Assembly: GCF_024296665.1 (NCBI RefSeq)
Contig: NZ_CP100762.1
Location: 2,790,001-2,854,000, forward strand
Direction of reading: 5' to 3'
Length of the DNA: 64,000 bases
DNA from: Salinilacihabitans rarus
GTDB taxonomy: Archaea > Halobacteriota > Halobacteria > Halobacteriales > Natrialbaceae
Shown: positions 31,646-41,185 of the stretch, in pieces
How the letters are laid out: every line of letters begins with the position of its first letter
How positions within the stretch are numbered: position 1 is the stretch's first letter
Position numbers and translations under genes: made by a program
Notes under the pieces: model-generated
What the model was told of the DNA's origin: nothing
Database searches by the model: none
Seen by the model: the letters and a program-made list of their open reading frames with translations, nothing else

Positions 31646-34600
31646 TCGAGAGCACGACACCGAGGAGGCGAACCGCGAGGAAACCGACCGCAGTCGCGCG
31701 ACCGCCGACCGGCGATCGTTCCTGCAGGGGATCGGCGCGAGCGCCGTTCTCGGCGCGACGGGCGGCGCGCTGGCCGACGACCTGTTCGCGATGGAGCGGC
31801 TACAGGTCGTCGACGACCCCATCGGCAACTACCCCTACCGCGAGTGGGAGGACCTCTACCGCGAGAAGTGGGAGTGGGACGACGTCGCGAGGAGCACCCA
31901 CAGCGTCAACTGCACGGGGTCGTGTTCCTGGGACGTCTACGTCAAGAACGGACAGGTGTGGCGCGAGGAGCAGGCCGCCGACTACCCGACGTTCGACGAC
32001 GACCTCCCGAACCCCAACCCGCGTGGCTGTCAGAAAGGCGCCTGCTACACCGACTACGTCAACGCCGACCACCGCATCACCACCCCGCTGCGCCGAACCG
32101 GCGAGCGCGGCGAGGGCAAGTGGGAACAGCTCTCGTGGGACGAGGCGCTGACCGAAATCGCCGAGAAGGTCGTCGACGAGGTCGAGGCGGGCAACTACGA
32201 CGCCATCTCGGGGTTCACGCCGATTCCGGCGATGAGCCCGGTCTCCTTTGCCTCCGGCTCGCGGCTGCTCAACCTGCTGGGTGGGGTCTCACACTCGTTT
32301 TACGACTGGTACTCGGACCTGCCGCCGGGGCAGCCGATCACGTGGGGCGTCCAGACCGACAACGCCGAGAGCGCCGACTGGTACAACGCCGACTACCTGA
32401 TCGCCTGGGGCTCGAACGTCAACGTCACCCGGATCCCAGACGCCAAGTACTTCCTCGACGCGGGGTACAACGGCACCAAACGGGTCGGGATCTTCACCGA
32501 CTACTCGCAGACGGCCATCCACTGCGACGAGTGGCTCTCGCCGGACCCGGGCACCGACTCGCTGCTGGCGCTCGGGATGGCCCGGACCATCGTCGAGGAG
32601 GACCTCTACGACGAGGCCCACCTCAAAGAACAGACCGACATGCCACTGCTCGTCCGCGAGGACACCGGGAAGTTCCTCCGGGTCGCCGACGTGCCGGGGC
32701 TGGGCGGGGACGTCGACCGTCCCGAACACGCGATGGTCATGCGCGACGGGGGCGGCGACCTCCGCGTCGCGCCGGCGTCGCTTGGCGACCGCGACGGCAA
32801 GAACGACCCCGACGCGAGCATCGAACTCGGCTTCGACCCGCGACTCGACGTCGACGGGACGGCCGAGACGGGGGACGGAAGCGTCGCGGTGCGGTCGGTC
32901 TGGAACCGCCTGCGCGAGGAACTCGACGAGTACACGCCGTCGTACGTCCACGAGGAGACCGGCGTCGGCGAGCGGACCTACCAGCGGGTCGCCCGGGAGT
33001 TCGCGACGGTCGACCGGGCGAAGATCATCCACGGCAAGGGCGTCAACGACTGGTACCACAACGACCTCGGCAACCGCGCCATCCAACTGCTCGTCACGCT
33101 GACCGGCAATCTGGGTCGTCAGGGGACCGGCCTCGACCACTACGTCGGACAGGAGAAGATCTGGACCTACGAGGGGTGGCAGAAGCTCACGTTCCCGACC
33201 GGGGACGTCCGCGGCGTCGCGACCGCGCTGTGGACCTACTACCACGCCGGCATCCTCGACCGGGTGGAGACCGGAACCGCCGAGCGGATCGAGGAGGCGA
33301 TCGATCGCGGGTGGATGCCGCTGTACCCCGAGGAGCGCGAGGACGGCTCGCGACCCGACCCGAGCGTCCTGTTCGTCTGGCGTGGCAACTACTTCAACCA
33401 GTCCAAAGGCGGCGCGGCGATCCAGGAGAACCTGTGGCCGAAACTCGACCTCGTGGTCGACGTCAACTTCCGGATGGACTCCTCGGCGCTGTACGCCGAC
33501 ATCGTGCTCCCGACGGCGAGCCACTACGAGAAGTACGACCTGTCGATGACGGACATGCACACGTACGTCCACCCGTTTACCCCCGCCGTCGAACCGCTCG
33601 GCGACGCGAAGTCCGACTGGCAGATCTTCCGCGACCTCGCGGCGAAGATTCAGGAACTCGCCCGCGAGCGCGGCGTCGAACCCGTCCCCGATCGGTCGTT
33701 CGACCGCGAGATCGATCCGACCACCGTCTACGACGACTTCGTCCGCGACTGGGAGACCGGCGAGGAGGGCGCTCTGGAGGACGACCGCGCGGCCTGCGAG
33801 TTCATTCTCGAACACTCCGAGGAGACCAACCCGGAGGGAAGCGACGAGCGGATCACCTTCGAGGACACCGACGAGCAGCCCCGGCGGTTCCTGGCGGCGA
33901 GCGACCACTGGACCTCGCCGATCGAGGACGGCGAGGCGTACACCCCCTGGAAGCGGTTCGTTCGGGGGAAACGCCCCTGGCCGACGTACACGGGTCGCCA
34001 GCAGTACTACATCGACCACGACTGGTTCCTCGACTTCGGCGAGGAGTTGCCGACGTTCAAGGCGCCGCCCGAGCCACAGGACCCCGAGGAGTATCCGCTG
34101 CGGTACAACACGCCCCACGGCCGGTGGTCGATCCACTCGACGTGGCGCGACAACGAGACGATGCTCAGGCTCCAGCGGGGCGAGCCGCTGGTCTACCTCC
34201 ACCCCGAGGACGCCGCCGAGCGCGGCATCGAGAACGGCGACACGGTCAGAGTCTACAACGGCTTCGACTCGGTCGAGTTGCAGGCGAAGATCTACCCGAG
34301 CAGCGAACCGGGCGTCGCGCGGATGTACTTCGCCTGGGAACGGTTCCAGTTCCCGAACCGCGGCAACTTCAACACGCTCGTCGGCATGTACCTGAAGCCG
34401 ACGCAACTGATCCAGTACCCGGAGGAGACCGGCGAACACCTCTCGTTCGTCCCCAACTACTGGGGGCCGACCGGGGTGAACAGCGACGCCCGCGTCGAGG
34501 TCGAGTTCGTCGAGGCCGGCCCGCGCCGCGAGGAGGGCGGCGAGGACGTGCCGGACGGGCTGTCGGTCCCCGAGGCCGCCGCGGAGGACGCCGGCGACGG

Positions 34601-34682
34601 TAACGAGACGGACGCCGGAAACCGGACGGACGCCGACGGCGCCGACAACGCGACCGAGGGCGAGGGAGGTGAGGGGACGTGA
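31638..34682 (+). CDS. narG: respiratory nitrate reductase catalytic subunit (molybdopterin)
   Basis: 1014 residues. Twin-arginine export signal DRRSFLQGIGA (Arg25-26) places the active site outside, as in archaeal pNar. The Fe-S cluster FS0 ligands are His88, Cys92, Cys96 and Cys131 (HSVNCTGSC, and GCQKGAC). The Mo-ligand region VQTDNAESADWYNADYLIAWGSN contains the Asp typical of NarG. A C-terminal 45-residue acidic tail is rich in Asp, Glu and Gly. It reduces nitrate to nitrite with electrons from NarH. The gene overlaps both neighbours. Confidence 0.97.
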   Translation: MSDREHDTEEANREETDRSRATADRRSFLQGIGASAVLGATGGALADDLFAMERLQVVDDPIGNYPYREWEDLYREKWEWDDVARSTHSVNCTGSCSWDVYVKNGQVWREEQAADYPTFDDDLPNPNPRGCQKGACYTDYVNADHRITTPLRRTGERGEGKWEQLSWDEALTEIAEKVVDEVEAGNYDAISGFTPIPAMSPVSFASGSRLLNLLGGVSHSFYDWYSDLPPGQPITWGVQTDNAESADWYNADYLIAWGSNVNVTRIPDAKYFLDAGYNGTKRVGIFTDYSQTAIHCDEWLSPDPGTDSLLALGMARTIVEEDLYDEAHLKEQTDMPLLVREDTGKFLRVADVPGLGGDVDRPEHAMVMRDGGGDLRVAPASLGDRDGKNDPDASIELGFDPRLDVDGTAETGDGSVAVRSVWNRLREELDEYTPSYVHEETGVGERTYQRVAREFATVDRAKIIHGKGVNDWYHNDLGNRAIQLLVTLTGNLGRQGTGLDHYVGQEKIWTYEGWQKLTFPTGDVRGVATALWTYYHAGILDRVETGTAERIEEAIDRGWMPLYPEEREDGSRPDPSVLFVWRGNYFNQSKGGAAIQENLWPKLDLVVDVNFRMDSSALYADIVLPTASHYEKYDLSMTDMHTYVHPFTPAVEPLGDAKSDWQIFRDLAAKIQELARERGVEPVPDRSFDREIDPTTVYDDFVRDWETGEEGALEDDRAACEFILEHSEETNPEGSDERITFEDTDEQPRRFLAASDHWTSPIEDGEAYTPWKRFVRGKRPWPTYTGRQQYYIDHDWFLDFGEELPTFKAPPEPQDPEEYPLRYNTPHGRWSIHSTWRDNETMLRLQRGEPLVYLHPEDAAERGIENGDTVRVYNGFDSVELQAKIYPSSEPGVARMYFAWERFQFPNRGNFNTLVGMYLKPTQLIQYPEETGEHLSFVPNYWGPTGVNSDARVEVEFVEAGPRREEGGEDVPDGLSVPEAAAEDAGDGNETDAGNRTDADGADNATEGEGGEGT

Positions 34683-35764
34683 GTTCCGACGGCGACCCCG
34701 CCTTCCAGGTCGACCTCGCCGACGGCATCGACCACCAGGTCGCGATGGTGATGGACCTGAACAAGTGCATCGGCTGTCAGACCTGCACGGTCGCGTGCAA
34801 GACGCTGTGGACCCGCGGGGGCGGCCGCGAGTACATGTACTGGAACAACGTCGAGACCCGACCCGGCGAGGGTTACCCTCGCGACTGGGAGGGCTCCGGC
34901 GGCGGCTGGCAGGGCGACGATCCGGACGGCGAGGGCGGCCAGCCCCCCGAAGAGCGCAGCGTCGGCAACGTCCGGCCCAAGCGCGACTTCGGCGGCGACT
35001 GGGCGTTCAACCACGACTCGGTGTTCTACGACGGAACCGACGAACCGCTGCGCCCGCAGGCCGACCCCGAGTGGGGGCCCAACTGGGACGAGGACGAGGG
35101 CGGCGGCGAGTACCCCAACTCCTACTACTTCTACCTGCCCCGGATCTGCAACCACTGTACGCACCCCTCCTGCGTCGAGGCCTGTCCGCGCTCGGCGCTG
35201 TACAAGCGATCCGAAGACGGCATCGTGCTGGTCGACCAGGAGCGCTGTCGCGGCTACCGCTACTGCGTCGAGGGCTGTCCCTACGACAAGGTCTACTACA
35301 ACGCGATGACCAAGCTGTCGGAGAAGTGCATCTTCTGTTACCCCCGCATCGAGGGGGCGGGTCCCGACGACGAGGTCCACGGCCCCGCCTGCGCGACCGA
35401 GTGTCCGCCACAGCTACGGTTCGTCGGCTTCCTCGACGACGAGGACGGCCCCATCTACCGGCTCGTCGAGGAGTGGGAGGTCGCCGTGCGCCTCCACCCT
35501 GAGTACCGCACGCAGCCCAACGTGTACTACATCCCGCCGTACGCCCCGCCCCAGCACAACGACGACGGCGAGACCGTCGACGTCGACCGCATCCCCCGCG
35601 AGTACCTCCGCGAACTGTTCGGCCCGGCGGTCAACGACGCGCTCGACACCATCGAACGCGAGCGCGAGACCGTCATGCAGGGCGGCGAGAGCGAACTGAT
35701 GGAGCTGCTGATCCACACCGACTACGCCGAGCAGTACCGCCTCGAGGTGTTCGACGGTGACTGA
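34679..35764 (+). CDS. narH: nitrate reductase electron-transfer subunit (four Fe-S clusters)
   Basis: 361 residues, GTG start overlapping narG. Four cysteine groups are present: CIGCQTCTVAC, CNHCTHPSCVEACP, CRGYRYCVEGCP and CIFC...CATEC. In the third group a Tyr takes the position of one Cys, so that cluster would be [3Fe-4S], as in other NarH where a Trp sits there. No export signal is present, so it is carried across with NarG. It links the heme subunit to the Mo centre. Confidence 0.96.
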   Translation: MSSDGDPAFQVDLADGIDHQVAMVMDLNKCIGCQTCTVACKTLWTRGGGREYMYWNNVETRPGEGYPRDWEGSGGGWQGDDPDGEGGQPPEERSVGNVRPKRDFGGDWAFNHDSVFYDGTDEPLRPQADPEWGPNWDEDEGGGEYPNSYYFYLPRICNHCTHPSCVEACPRSALYKRSEDGIVLVDQERCRGYRYCVEGCPYDKVYYNAMTKLSEKCIFCYPRIEGAGPDDEVHGPACATECPPQLRFVGFLDDEDGPIYRLVEEWEVAVRLHPEYRTQPNVYYIPPYAPPQHNDDGETVDVDRIPREYLRELFGPAVNDALDTIERERETVMQGGESELMELLIHTDYAEQYRLEVFDGD

Positions 35765-36584
35765 CGGCGGGCGCGCCCGCGGGTTCGCCCCCCTCGTGGT
35801 CGCCGTGGCGGTCTGTCTCGTCGCGTTCACCGTGCTCGTCCCGACGCTCGGCGAGGGGCGCCCGGCAAACGAGATCGCGCTCGTCGACCTCTCGGACGAC
35901 CGCGACCCCGCCTCGCCGACCGCCGAGGCGTGGGACGACGTTCCGACGACGGACGTGCCGATGGCGAGCGCGCAGGCGGACGTCCCGAACGCCGAGGACG
36001 TGACCGTCGAGTCGGTCGCCGTCGAGGCCGCCAGCACCGACGACCGGCTGTACCTCCGGCTGTCGTGGAACGACTCGACCGTCGACGACGAGAGCGGCGC
36101 GCCCGAGGCGTTCGCGGACGCGGTCGCGGTCCAGTTGCCCACCGACGGCACCGAACAGCCCCCGATCACGATGGGCGGCGACGACAACACCGTGAACGTC
36201 TGGTACTGGAACGCCCGGGCGGGCGGACAGGAACTGCTCGCCGGCGGCCCGGGGACGACGACGGCGCTGGGGAACTCGACGGTCGAGACCGAGGCGGTCC
36301 GCGACGGCGACCGCTGGCGCGTCGTCTTCGTGCGCGACCGCACGGTCGACGGGGCCGACAACCGGACGGCGATCGGCGGCGACCGCGACGTCGACGTCTC
36401 GCTTGCGGCCTGGAACGGGTCGAACGCCGAGCGAGCCGGCCAGAAGAGCGTCAGCGAGTGGTACTACCTCCCGTTCGGGCCGGGCCCGGCGGGGCCGCCA
36501 TACGAGGCGATCCTCTGGACGGTCGCCGGCCTCGCCGTCGCCGTCGTGATCGCCGTGACCATCCTCGGCGTCAGGAGGACCTGA
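35757..36584 (+). CDS. ethylbenzene dehydrogenase-type heme b subunit (gamma-like)
   Basis: 275 residues. A helix near residue 10-30 and another at the C-terminus (PPYEAILWTVAGLAVAVVIAVTIL) anchor it, with a beta-sandwich domain between. The Met in PPITMGGDDNTVNVWYW and the Lys in AGQKSVSEW are at positions that serve as heme ligands in EbdC and related gamma subunits. It corresponds to the gene between narH and narJ in haloarchaeal nar operons. It may carry electrons from the Rieske protein to NarH. Confidence 0.82.
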   Translation: MTDGGRARGFAPLVVAVAVCLVAFTVLVPTLGEGRPANEIALVDLSDDRDPASPTAEAWDDVPTTDVPMASAQADVPNAEDVTVESVAVEAASTDDRLYLRLSWNDSTVDDESGAPEAFADAVAVQLPTDGTEQPPITMGGDDNTVNVWYWNARAGGQELLAGGPGTTTALGNSTVETEAVRDGDRWRVVFVRDRTVDGADNRTAIGGDRDVDVSLAAWNGSNAERAGQKSVSEWYYLPFGPGPAGPPYEAILWTVAGLAVAVVIAVTILGVRRT

Positions 36585-36586
36585 CC

Positions 36587-37312
36587 GTGAGCGAACGCAC
36601 GGACCGGGACGTCGGCGGGTTCGAGGTGGACGAGCCAGCGGCCGCCCGCGGTGCCCTCTACGCGCTGCTGGCACGCGGGTTCGAGGCGCCGGGCGAGCGG
36701 TTCGCCGCGGCGGCCGCCGACGGGACGCTCGCGGCGACGTGCGAGCGCCTGCTCGCGGCGTCCGCCCTCGACGTCGACGCCCCGACCCTCGACACCGCGG
36801 ACGACCGCCGGACGCTCCAGGCACGCTACAACGACCTGTTCGTCACCGGCTACGTCGAGTACGAGGACCGCACCGACGGCACCCTCGACGCGACCGGGCC
36901 GGCCGTCTCGCTGTACGAGTCGTCCTACCGGTCCGACGTCGCCTGGACCGACGTCAACCTCGACCTCGCGCGGGCGTACGAGTACTTCGGGCTCGCCGTC
37001 GACGAGTCGCGCCGGGAGCACCACGACCACCTCCGACTCCAACTGGAGTTCGCGGGGTACCTCGCCCGGCGGGAGGCGGCCGTCTCGGCGGACGCCGCCG
37101 GCGCGAGGCTCGACCTGCACGACCGCCACCTGCGGTACGTCGCCGCGGGCGTGGCCGAGCGCCTCGACGCCGAGCCGGGAACGGGCCTGTACGGCGACCT
37201 CGGACGGCTCCTGGACCGGTTCACGGCGGCCGATCGGGCGGACCTCGTCGAGCGCCTCGACGACGGCGGCGTGGGCGCGGGCCGCCCCGACGCCGGGGGT
37301 GGCGACCGGTGA
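36587..37312 (+). CDS. narJ: nitrate reductase chaperone (NarJ/TorD family)
   Basis: 241 residues from a GTG at 36587. All-helical TorD-like fold with the family segments RGALYALLARGFEAP and LQARYNDLFVTGYVEYEDR, and a central SLYESSYRSD motif. The family assists Mo cofactor insertion and proofreads the Tat signal of NarG before export. The stop overlaps the next gene by 4 bp. Confidence 0.88.
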   Translation: MSERTDRDVGGFEVDEPAAARGALYALLARGFEAPGERFAAAAADGTLAATCERLLAASALDVDAPTLDTADDRRTLQARYNDLFVTGYVEYEDRTDGTLDATGPAVSLYESSYRSDVAWTDVNLDLARAYEYFGLAVDESRREHHDHLRLQLEFAGYLARREAAVSADAAGARLDLHDRHLRYVAAGVAERLDAEPGTGLYGDLGRLLDRFTAADRADLVERLDDGGVGAGRPDAGGGDR

Positions 37313-38196
37313 GTTCCCGCTCGCTCGGCGCGGACGCGGCCGCGTTCGTCCGGCTGGTCGAACGCGCCGGCGACCGCGCGCGCACGGCCCTCCCCCTCTC
37401 CGTCCGGGAGGGCGCGGGGGCGCTCGCGCTCGCGACCGTCGGCGCGGCGCTCCTCGTTCGGCTGGTCGTCGAGGCGCCGGTCGACGGCGCCCCGGTCGTC
37501 GGCCTCCGGAGGCCGGCCGCCGCGGCCGCCCTCGCGGGGACGGCGGTCGCCGCGCTCGGGCTGGCGACCGTCGCACGACGCGACGCGGGCGCGTTCGGCC
37601 TCGTCCTCGTCGCCGTCTTCGCCGGGGCGGCCGCGGCCGACGACGCGGCCGTCGTGCCGGCGACGGGCGCGCTCCTCCTTGGCGCCGCCGCGGTCGTCGC
37701 CCCCGCCCTCGAACGGCGGCCGAACGACCTCGCGGCCCCCGCCGTCGCCGCCCTCGCGCTCGTCGCGCTCGTCGCGTCGGCACTCGCGTTCCTGGGGATC
37801 GAACCGCCGTCGCTGCGCCCGCTCGGCTCGCGCGCGTGGCTGCTCGCGCTCGCGGCCCTCGGCGGCGTCGCGCTCGAACGCCGGGACGGCGCCGCCGTCG
37901 CCCTCGGGCTGGTCGCCGCCGCGGGCGTCGCGTGGGCGGGAGCCGCCGCGCCCTTCGCGTTCGGGGCGGCGGCCCTGATCGCCGGCGGCGTCGTCGGCGC
38001 GCCGGGGGTCGCGGTCGCGCTCGCGGTCGGCGGCGCGGTCGCCGGCGCCGTCGCGTTCGCACGGGCGGGCGAGCGCGCCCGTTCGCTCGGCGCCGGCGTC
38101 CTGCTCGCGACCGGCGTCCCGGTCGGCATCGCGGCGGGGCTCGCCGCCGTCGTCGGCCTCGCGCTCGTCCGCGGACCCGGAGGTGAGCGGTCGTGA
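37309..38196 (+). CDS. polytopic membrane protein in the nar operon, unknown function
   Basis: 295 residues, GTG start overlapping narJ. It is very rich in Ala, Leu and Val, and nearly all of the protein is hydrophobic helices, about eight to nine, joined by short Arg-containing loops. No cofactor-binding residues or motifs were recognised. Its place between narJ and the HEAT gene makes an assembly or transport role possible. A nitrate/nitrite transporter would need recognisable MFS motifs, which I do not see. Confidence 0.72.
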   Translation: MSSRSLGADAAAFVRLVERAGDRARTALPLSVREGAGALALATVGAALLVRLVVEAPVDGAPVVGLRRPAAAAALAGTAVAALGLATVARRDAGAFGLVLVAVFAGAAAADDAAVVPATGALLLGAAAVVAPALERRPNDLAAPAVAALALVALVASALAFLGIEPPSLRPLGSRAWLLALAALGGVALERRDGAAVALGLVAAAGVAWAGAAAPFAFGAAALIAGGVVGAPGVAVALAVGGAVAGAVAFARAGERARSLGAGVLLATGVPVGIAAGLAAVVGLALVRGPGGERS

Positions 38197-39032
38197 AAGA
38201 CCCCGACGAGGCCACCGACGGGCCGCCGGACCCGCAACTCGACCCCGAGCGCAGCCCCGGCTTCGGGGCGGATCCGGACGGACTCGAGAGCATCGAGGTG
38301 AGCCGGCCGGACGTGACCATCGGCGAGGCGACGCCGCGGGAACTCACCGCGAGCGACACCGAACCGCTCGCCGACGAGCCGACCGAGCGCGTCCTCGCGC
38401 TGCTCTCGGGCGACGACCCGGTCGAGCGGCGGCGGGCCGCGCTCGCGCTCGCGGACGGCCCCGACGACGACGTCGTCGACGAGGCGCTCGCGCGGGCGGT
38501 CGCGTCGGACGCCGACGCGGACGTCCGCCAGTTCGCGGTCGAGGCCCTCGGCAAACGCGGCGGCGAGGTCGCGTCGGCGGCGGCACGTTCCGCGCTCGCG
38601 GACGGGAACCCGTGGGTGCGCGCGGAGGCCGTCGTCGCGCTCGACCGGATCGACCGCGAGGCCAACGCCGACGCCGTCGACCGCGCGCTCGGGGACGACC
38701 ACCACGCCGTCCGGCGCAACGCGGCTATCTCCGCGTTCAAGCGCCGCGGCGAGGGCGCCATCGAGGTGTTGCTCGAACAGGCCGACGACGAGAGCGAACG
38801 CGTCCGCGAGTGGGCGGCGCACCTGCTGGCGGGCGTCGACGACGACCGGGCGCGCGAGAAACTCCGCGCGCTGGCCGCCGACGAGGCCGAAGCCGAGGTC
38901 GTCCGCGCGACGGCGGCGCGCTCGCTGGCGGCCGACCCCGCGCGCTTCCGCCGGACGTTCCGCGGCGCGCTCTCGGACCGTCGGCGGACGATGCGCGGCG
39001 AAGACGTGCTCAACCGAACGCCGGACCTGTAA
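38193..39032 (+). CDS. HEAT-repeat protein in the nar operon
   Basis: 279 residues, GTG start overlapping the previous gene. The first 65 residues are acidic and low in structure. From about residue 70 to 265 there are five to six HEAT units of about 31 residues, such as ADADVRQFAVEALGKRGGE and NPWVRAEAVVALDRIDREA. HEAT solenoids bind partner proteins. Here it likely acts in assembly or maturation of the nitrate reductase. It ends 2 bp before the Mrp-like gene. Confidence 0.85.
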   Translation: MKDPDEATDGPPDPQLDPERSPGFGADPDGLESIEVSRPDVTIGEATPRELTASDTEPLADEPTERVLALLSGDDPVERRRAALALADGPDDDVVDEALARAVASDADADVRQFAVEALGKRGGEVASAAARSALADGNPWVRAEAVVALDRIDREANADAVDRALGDDHHAVRRNAAISAFKRRGEGAIEVLLEQADDESERVREWAAHLLAGVDDDRAREKLRALAADEAEAEVVRATAARSLAADPARFRRTFRGALSDRRRTMRGEDVLNRTPDL

Positions 39033-39034
39033 CC

Positions 39035-40330
39035 GTGACACGTGACGCACACACCCCGAACGCGAGTGGCGCCGACGAACCGGACGGCGACGTTCGAGAG
39101 CGCGTCGAGGCGGCGCTCCGGCGGGTCGTCGATCCGGACGTGGGGACGAACGTGATCGAAGCCGGACTGGTCGAACGGATCCGCGTCGACCGCGAGGCGG
39201 ACGCGGCGCCGGCGGTGACCGTCGAGGTGGCCCTCGACGGGTTCGACGCTCGCGACGGCCGGTCGGTGATGGACGCGATGCTCCGGTCGGTCCGCCACGA
39301 GGGGATCGAACGGGTCCGCGTCGAGCCCGCCGCGGCACCCCCGAGCGAGGGACGGACGGCGGGCGTCGCCGGCTTCGACGCCGTGATCGCCGTCGCGAGC
39401 GCGAAAGGCGGCGTCGGCAAGTCGACCGTGGCGACGCACCTCGCCTGCGGGCTGGCCGCCGACCGCTCGGTCGCCCTGTTCGACGCCGACGTCCACGGCC
39501 CGAACGCGCCGTCGCTGCTGGGCGCGACCGGACCCGTCCGCTCGGACGACGAGGGCCACCCGCTGGCGATCGACGCCGGCGGCCTCGAGATCATGAGCGT
39601 CGGCCTGATGGAGGAGGGGGCGCCGCTGGCCTGGCGCGGCGCGATGGTCCACGACGCGGTGACGGAACTGTTCCGCGAGACGGCCTGGGAGGCGAGCGAC
39701 GTGCTCGTGATCGACCTGCCGCCGGGCACCGGCGACGTCGTGTTGACGACGCTCGACGAGGTGCCGGTCGACGGCGTGCTGTTCGTGACCACGCCGTTTC
39801 ACGCCAGCGTCGCCGACACCCGCCGGAGCCTCGCGCTGTTCCGCGAGAACGGCGTGTCGGTGATCGGCACCGTGCGGAACATGGCCTACAGCGAGTGTTC
39901 CCACTGCGGGGAGCGCGAACCGCTGTTCGAGCCGACGGACGCCGGAGGAGACGACTCGATCGACGCGGCGACGGTCGCCGAACTGCCGTTCGACCGCGCC
40001 CTCCAGCGGACCGCCGAGCCCGGCGTCGCGCCCGACGCCGTCGAACCGGTGGTCGAGGCGGTCGCGGACCTGCTCGGGCCGGCGGCCGTCCCCGACGCGG
40101 CCGTCGACATCAGGGGGCTGTCCCCGGGCGAACGGCGGGAACGGGTTCGAACCGCCTTCGAGTCGACCGCGCCGGGTGACCCGTTCGTCCTCGCGAGCGA
40201 CCGCGACCCGTCGCCGGTACGCGGGTTCCTCGCGGACGTCGCGGGGGTCGACGAGCGCGACGGCTTCCCGAGGTTCGACGTCGAGCGCGCCTCGCTCGGG
40301 ACGTGGCTGCTCCGGACGGTCAGGCCCTGA
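39035..40330 (+). CDS. MIP18 - Mrp/ApbC P-loop - DUF2249 fusion protein
   Basis: 431 residues from a GTG at 39035. Residues about 18-100 are a MIP18 (DUF59) domain (VVDPDVGTNVIEAGLV). Residues about 113-345 are an Mrp/ApbC ATPase with deviant Walker A SAKGGVGKST (122-131) and the CxxC pair Cys288/Cys291 (ECSHCGE) used to carry Fe-S clusters. Residues about 356-431 match DUF2249 (DIRGLSPGERRERV, then APGDPFVLASDRDPSPV, then W-L-L-R at the end). It probably loads Fe-S clusters into the nitrate reductase. It closes the operon. Confidence 0.88.
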   Translation: MTRDAHTPNASGADEPDGDVRERVEAALRRVVDPDVGTNVIEAGLVERIRVDREADAAPAVTVEVALDGFDARDGRSVMDAMLRSVRHEGIERVRVEPAAAPPSEGRTAGVAGFDAVIAVASAKGGVGKSTVATHLACGLAADRSVALFDADVHGPNAPSLLGATGPVRSDDEGHPLAIDAGGLEIMSVGLMEEGAPLAWRGAMVHDAVTELFRETAWEASDVLVIDLPPGTGDVVLTTLDEVPVDGVLFVTTPFHASVADTRRSLALFRENGVSVIGTVRNMAYSECSHCGEREPLFEPTDAGGDDSIDAATVAELPFDRALQRTAEPGVAPDAVEPVVEAVADLLGPAAVPDAAVDIRGLSPGERRERVRTAFESTAPGDPFVLASDRDPSPVRGFLADVAGVDERDGFPRFDVERASLGTWLLRTVRP

Positions 40331-40336
40331 CGCCGA

Positions 40337-41185
40337 TCAGCTCATCCGGGACGGCGGCACGATCAGCACGTTGCCGTTCGCCCGGGCGACGACCTGCTCG
40401 GAGACGCTGCCGATCAGCAGGCGGCGCAGTCGGCTGTGACCGCGCGAGCCGAGCAGGATCACCGTCGGATCGACCGCCGCCTCGGTCGCGAGGATCTCCT
40501 CGGCGGGCTTGCCCTCGCGCACCTGCGTCGTCGTCTCGATCCCCCACTCTTCGAGGTCGGCCGCGAGGTCGTCGAGGCGCGTCTCGGGGTCCTCGACGGC
40601 CGCGTCCGTCCGCCGCTGCTCGGGGCCGGCGACGTGGAGCAGCGTCGCCTCCTGGGTCGCATCCTTGAGGTGGCGGAACTGCTCGAACGCCCGTTCGGCG
40701 TTCTCCGAGAAGTCCGTCGCGTACAGCACGCGCTGGAAGAGGTGCTCGCGGACGACCTCGTGGTCGCCGTCGTCCTCGGCGATGCGCTCGATCAGCAACG
40801 GCGCGACGGTCGTCCGCGCGATGTTGCGCGCGGTGCTGCCGATCAGCCGCCGTTCGAGCGGGCTCTGCCCGCGCGAGCCGACGATCACGAGGTCGGCGCG
40901 GATTCGCTCGGCGAGGCCGTTGATCCGCCGGTGGGGCGTGCCGCGGACGACGTGCGTCTCGACGTCGAAGCCCGCCTCCTCGAAGAGTCGGCGCTGGGCC
41001 GCGAGCGCGCGCTCGCGTTGCTCGTCGAAGTTGATGCCCGGCATCCCGTAGTGGACGTTCGCGCTCAGGACGGTGATCAGGTGTACCTCGTCGATCCCGA
41101 TGCGTTCGAGGCACTCGAGGCAGGTCCGCGAGGAAATCGCCGTCTCGCTCGCCTCGGAGAGGTCGGTCGCGAATATGGCCCTCAT
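40337..41185 (-). CDS. tandem-domain universal stress protein
   Basis: 282 residues from the ATG at 41185, made of two Usp domains (about 1-140 and 147-282). The ATP-binding signatures are VGSRGQSPLERRLIGSTARN in domain one and LGSRGHSRLRRLLIGSVSEQ in domain two. It is convergent with the Mrp fusion gene. The promoter has a AATATTCAT element about 30 bp upstream. Two-domain Usp proteins bind ATP as a pseudo-dimer and respond to stress. An earlier in-frame ATG (41212) adds nine residues that overlap the promoter and is less likely. Confidence 0.93.
   Translation of the reverse strand: MRAIFATDLSEASETAISSRTCLECLERIGIDEVHLITVLSANVHYGMPGINFDEQRERALAAQRRLFEEAGFDVETHVVRGTPHRRINGLAERIRADLVIVGSRGQSPLERRLIGSTARNIARTTVAPLLIERIAEDDGDHEVVREHLFQRVLYATDFSENAERAFEQFRHLKDATQEATLLHVAGPEQRRTDAAVEDPETRLDDLAADLEEWGIETTTQVREGKPAEEILATEAAVDPTVILLGSRGHSRLRRLLIGSVSEQVVARANGNVLIVPPSRMS

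Noticed and set aside
28755-37312. Missing narI taken as gene loss
   Set aside because: Archaeal outward-facing nitrate reductases use a Rieske/cytochrome b pair, present here, in place of NarI.
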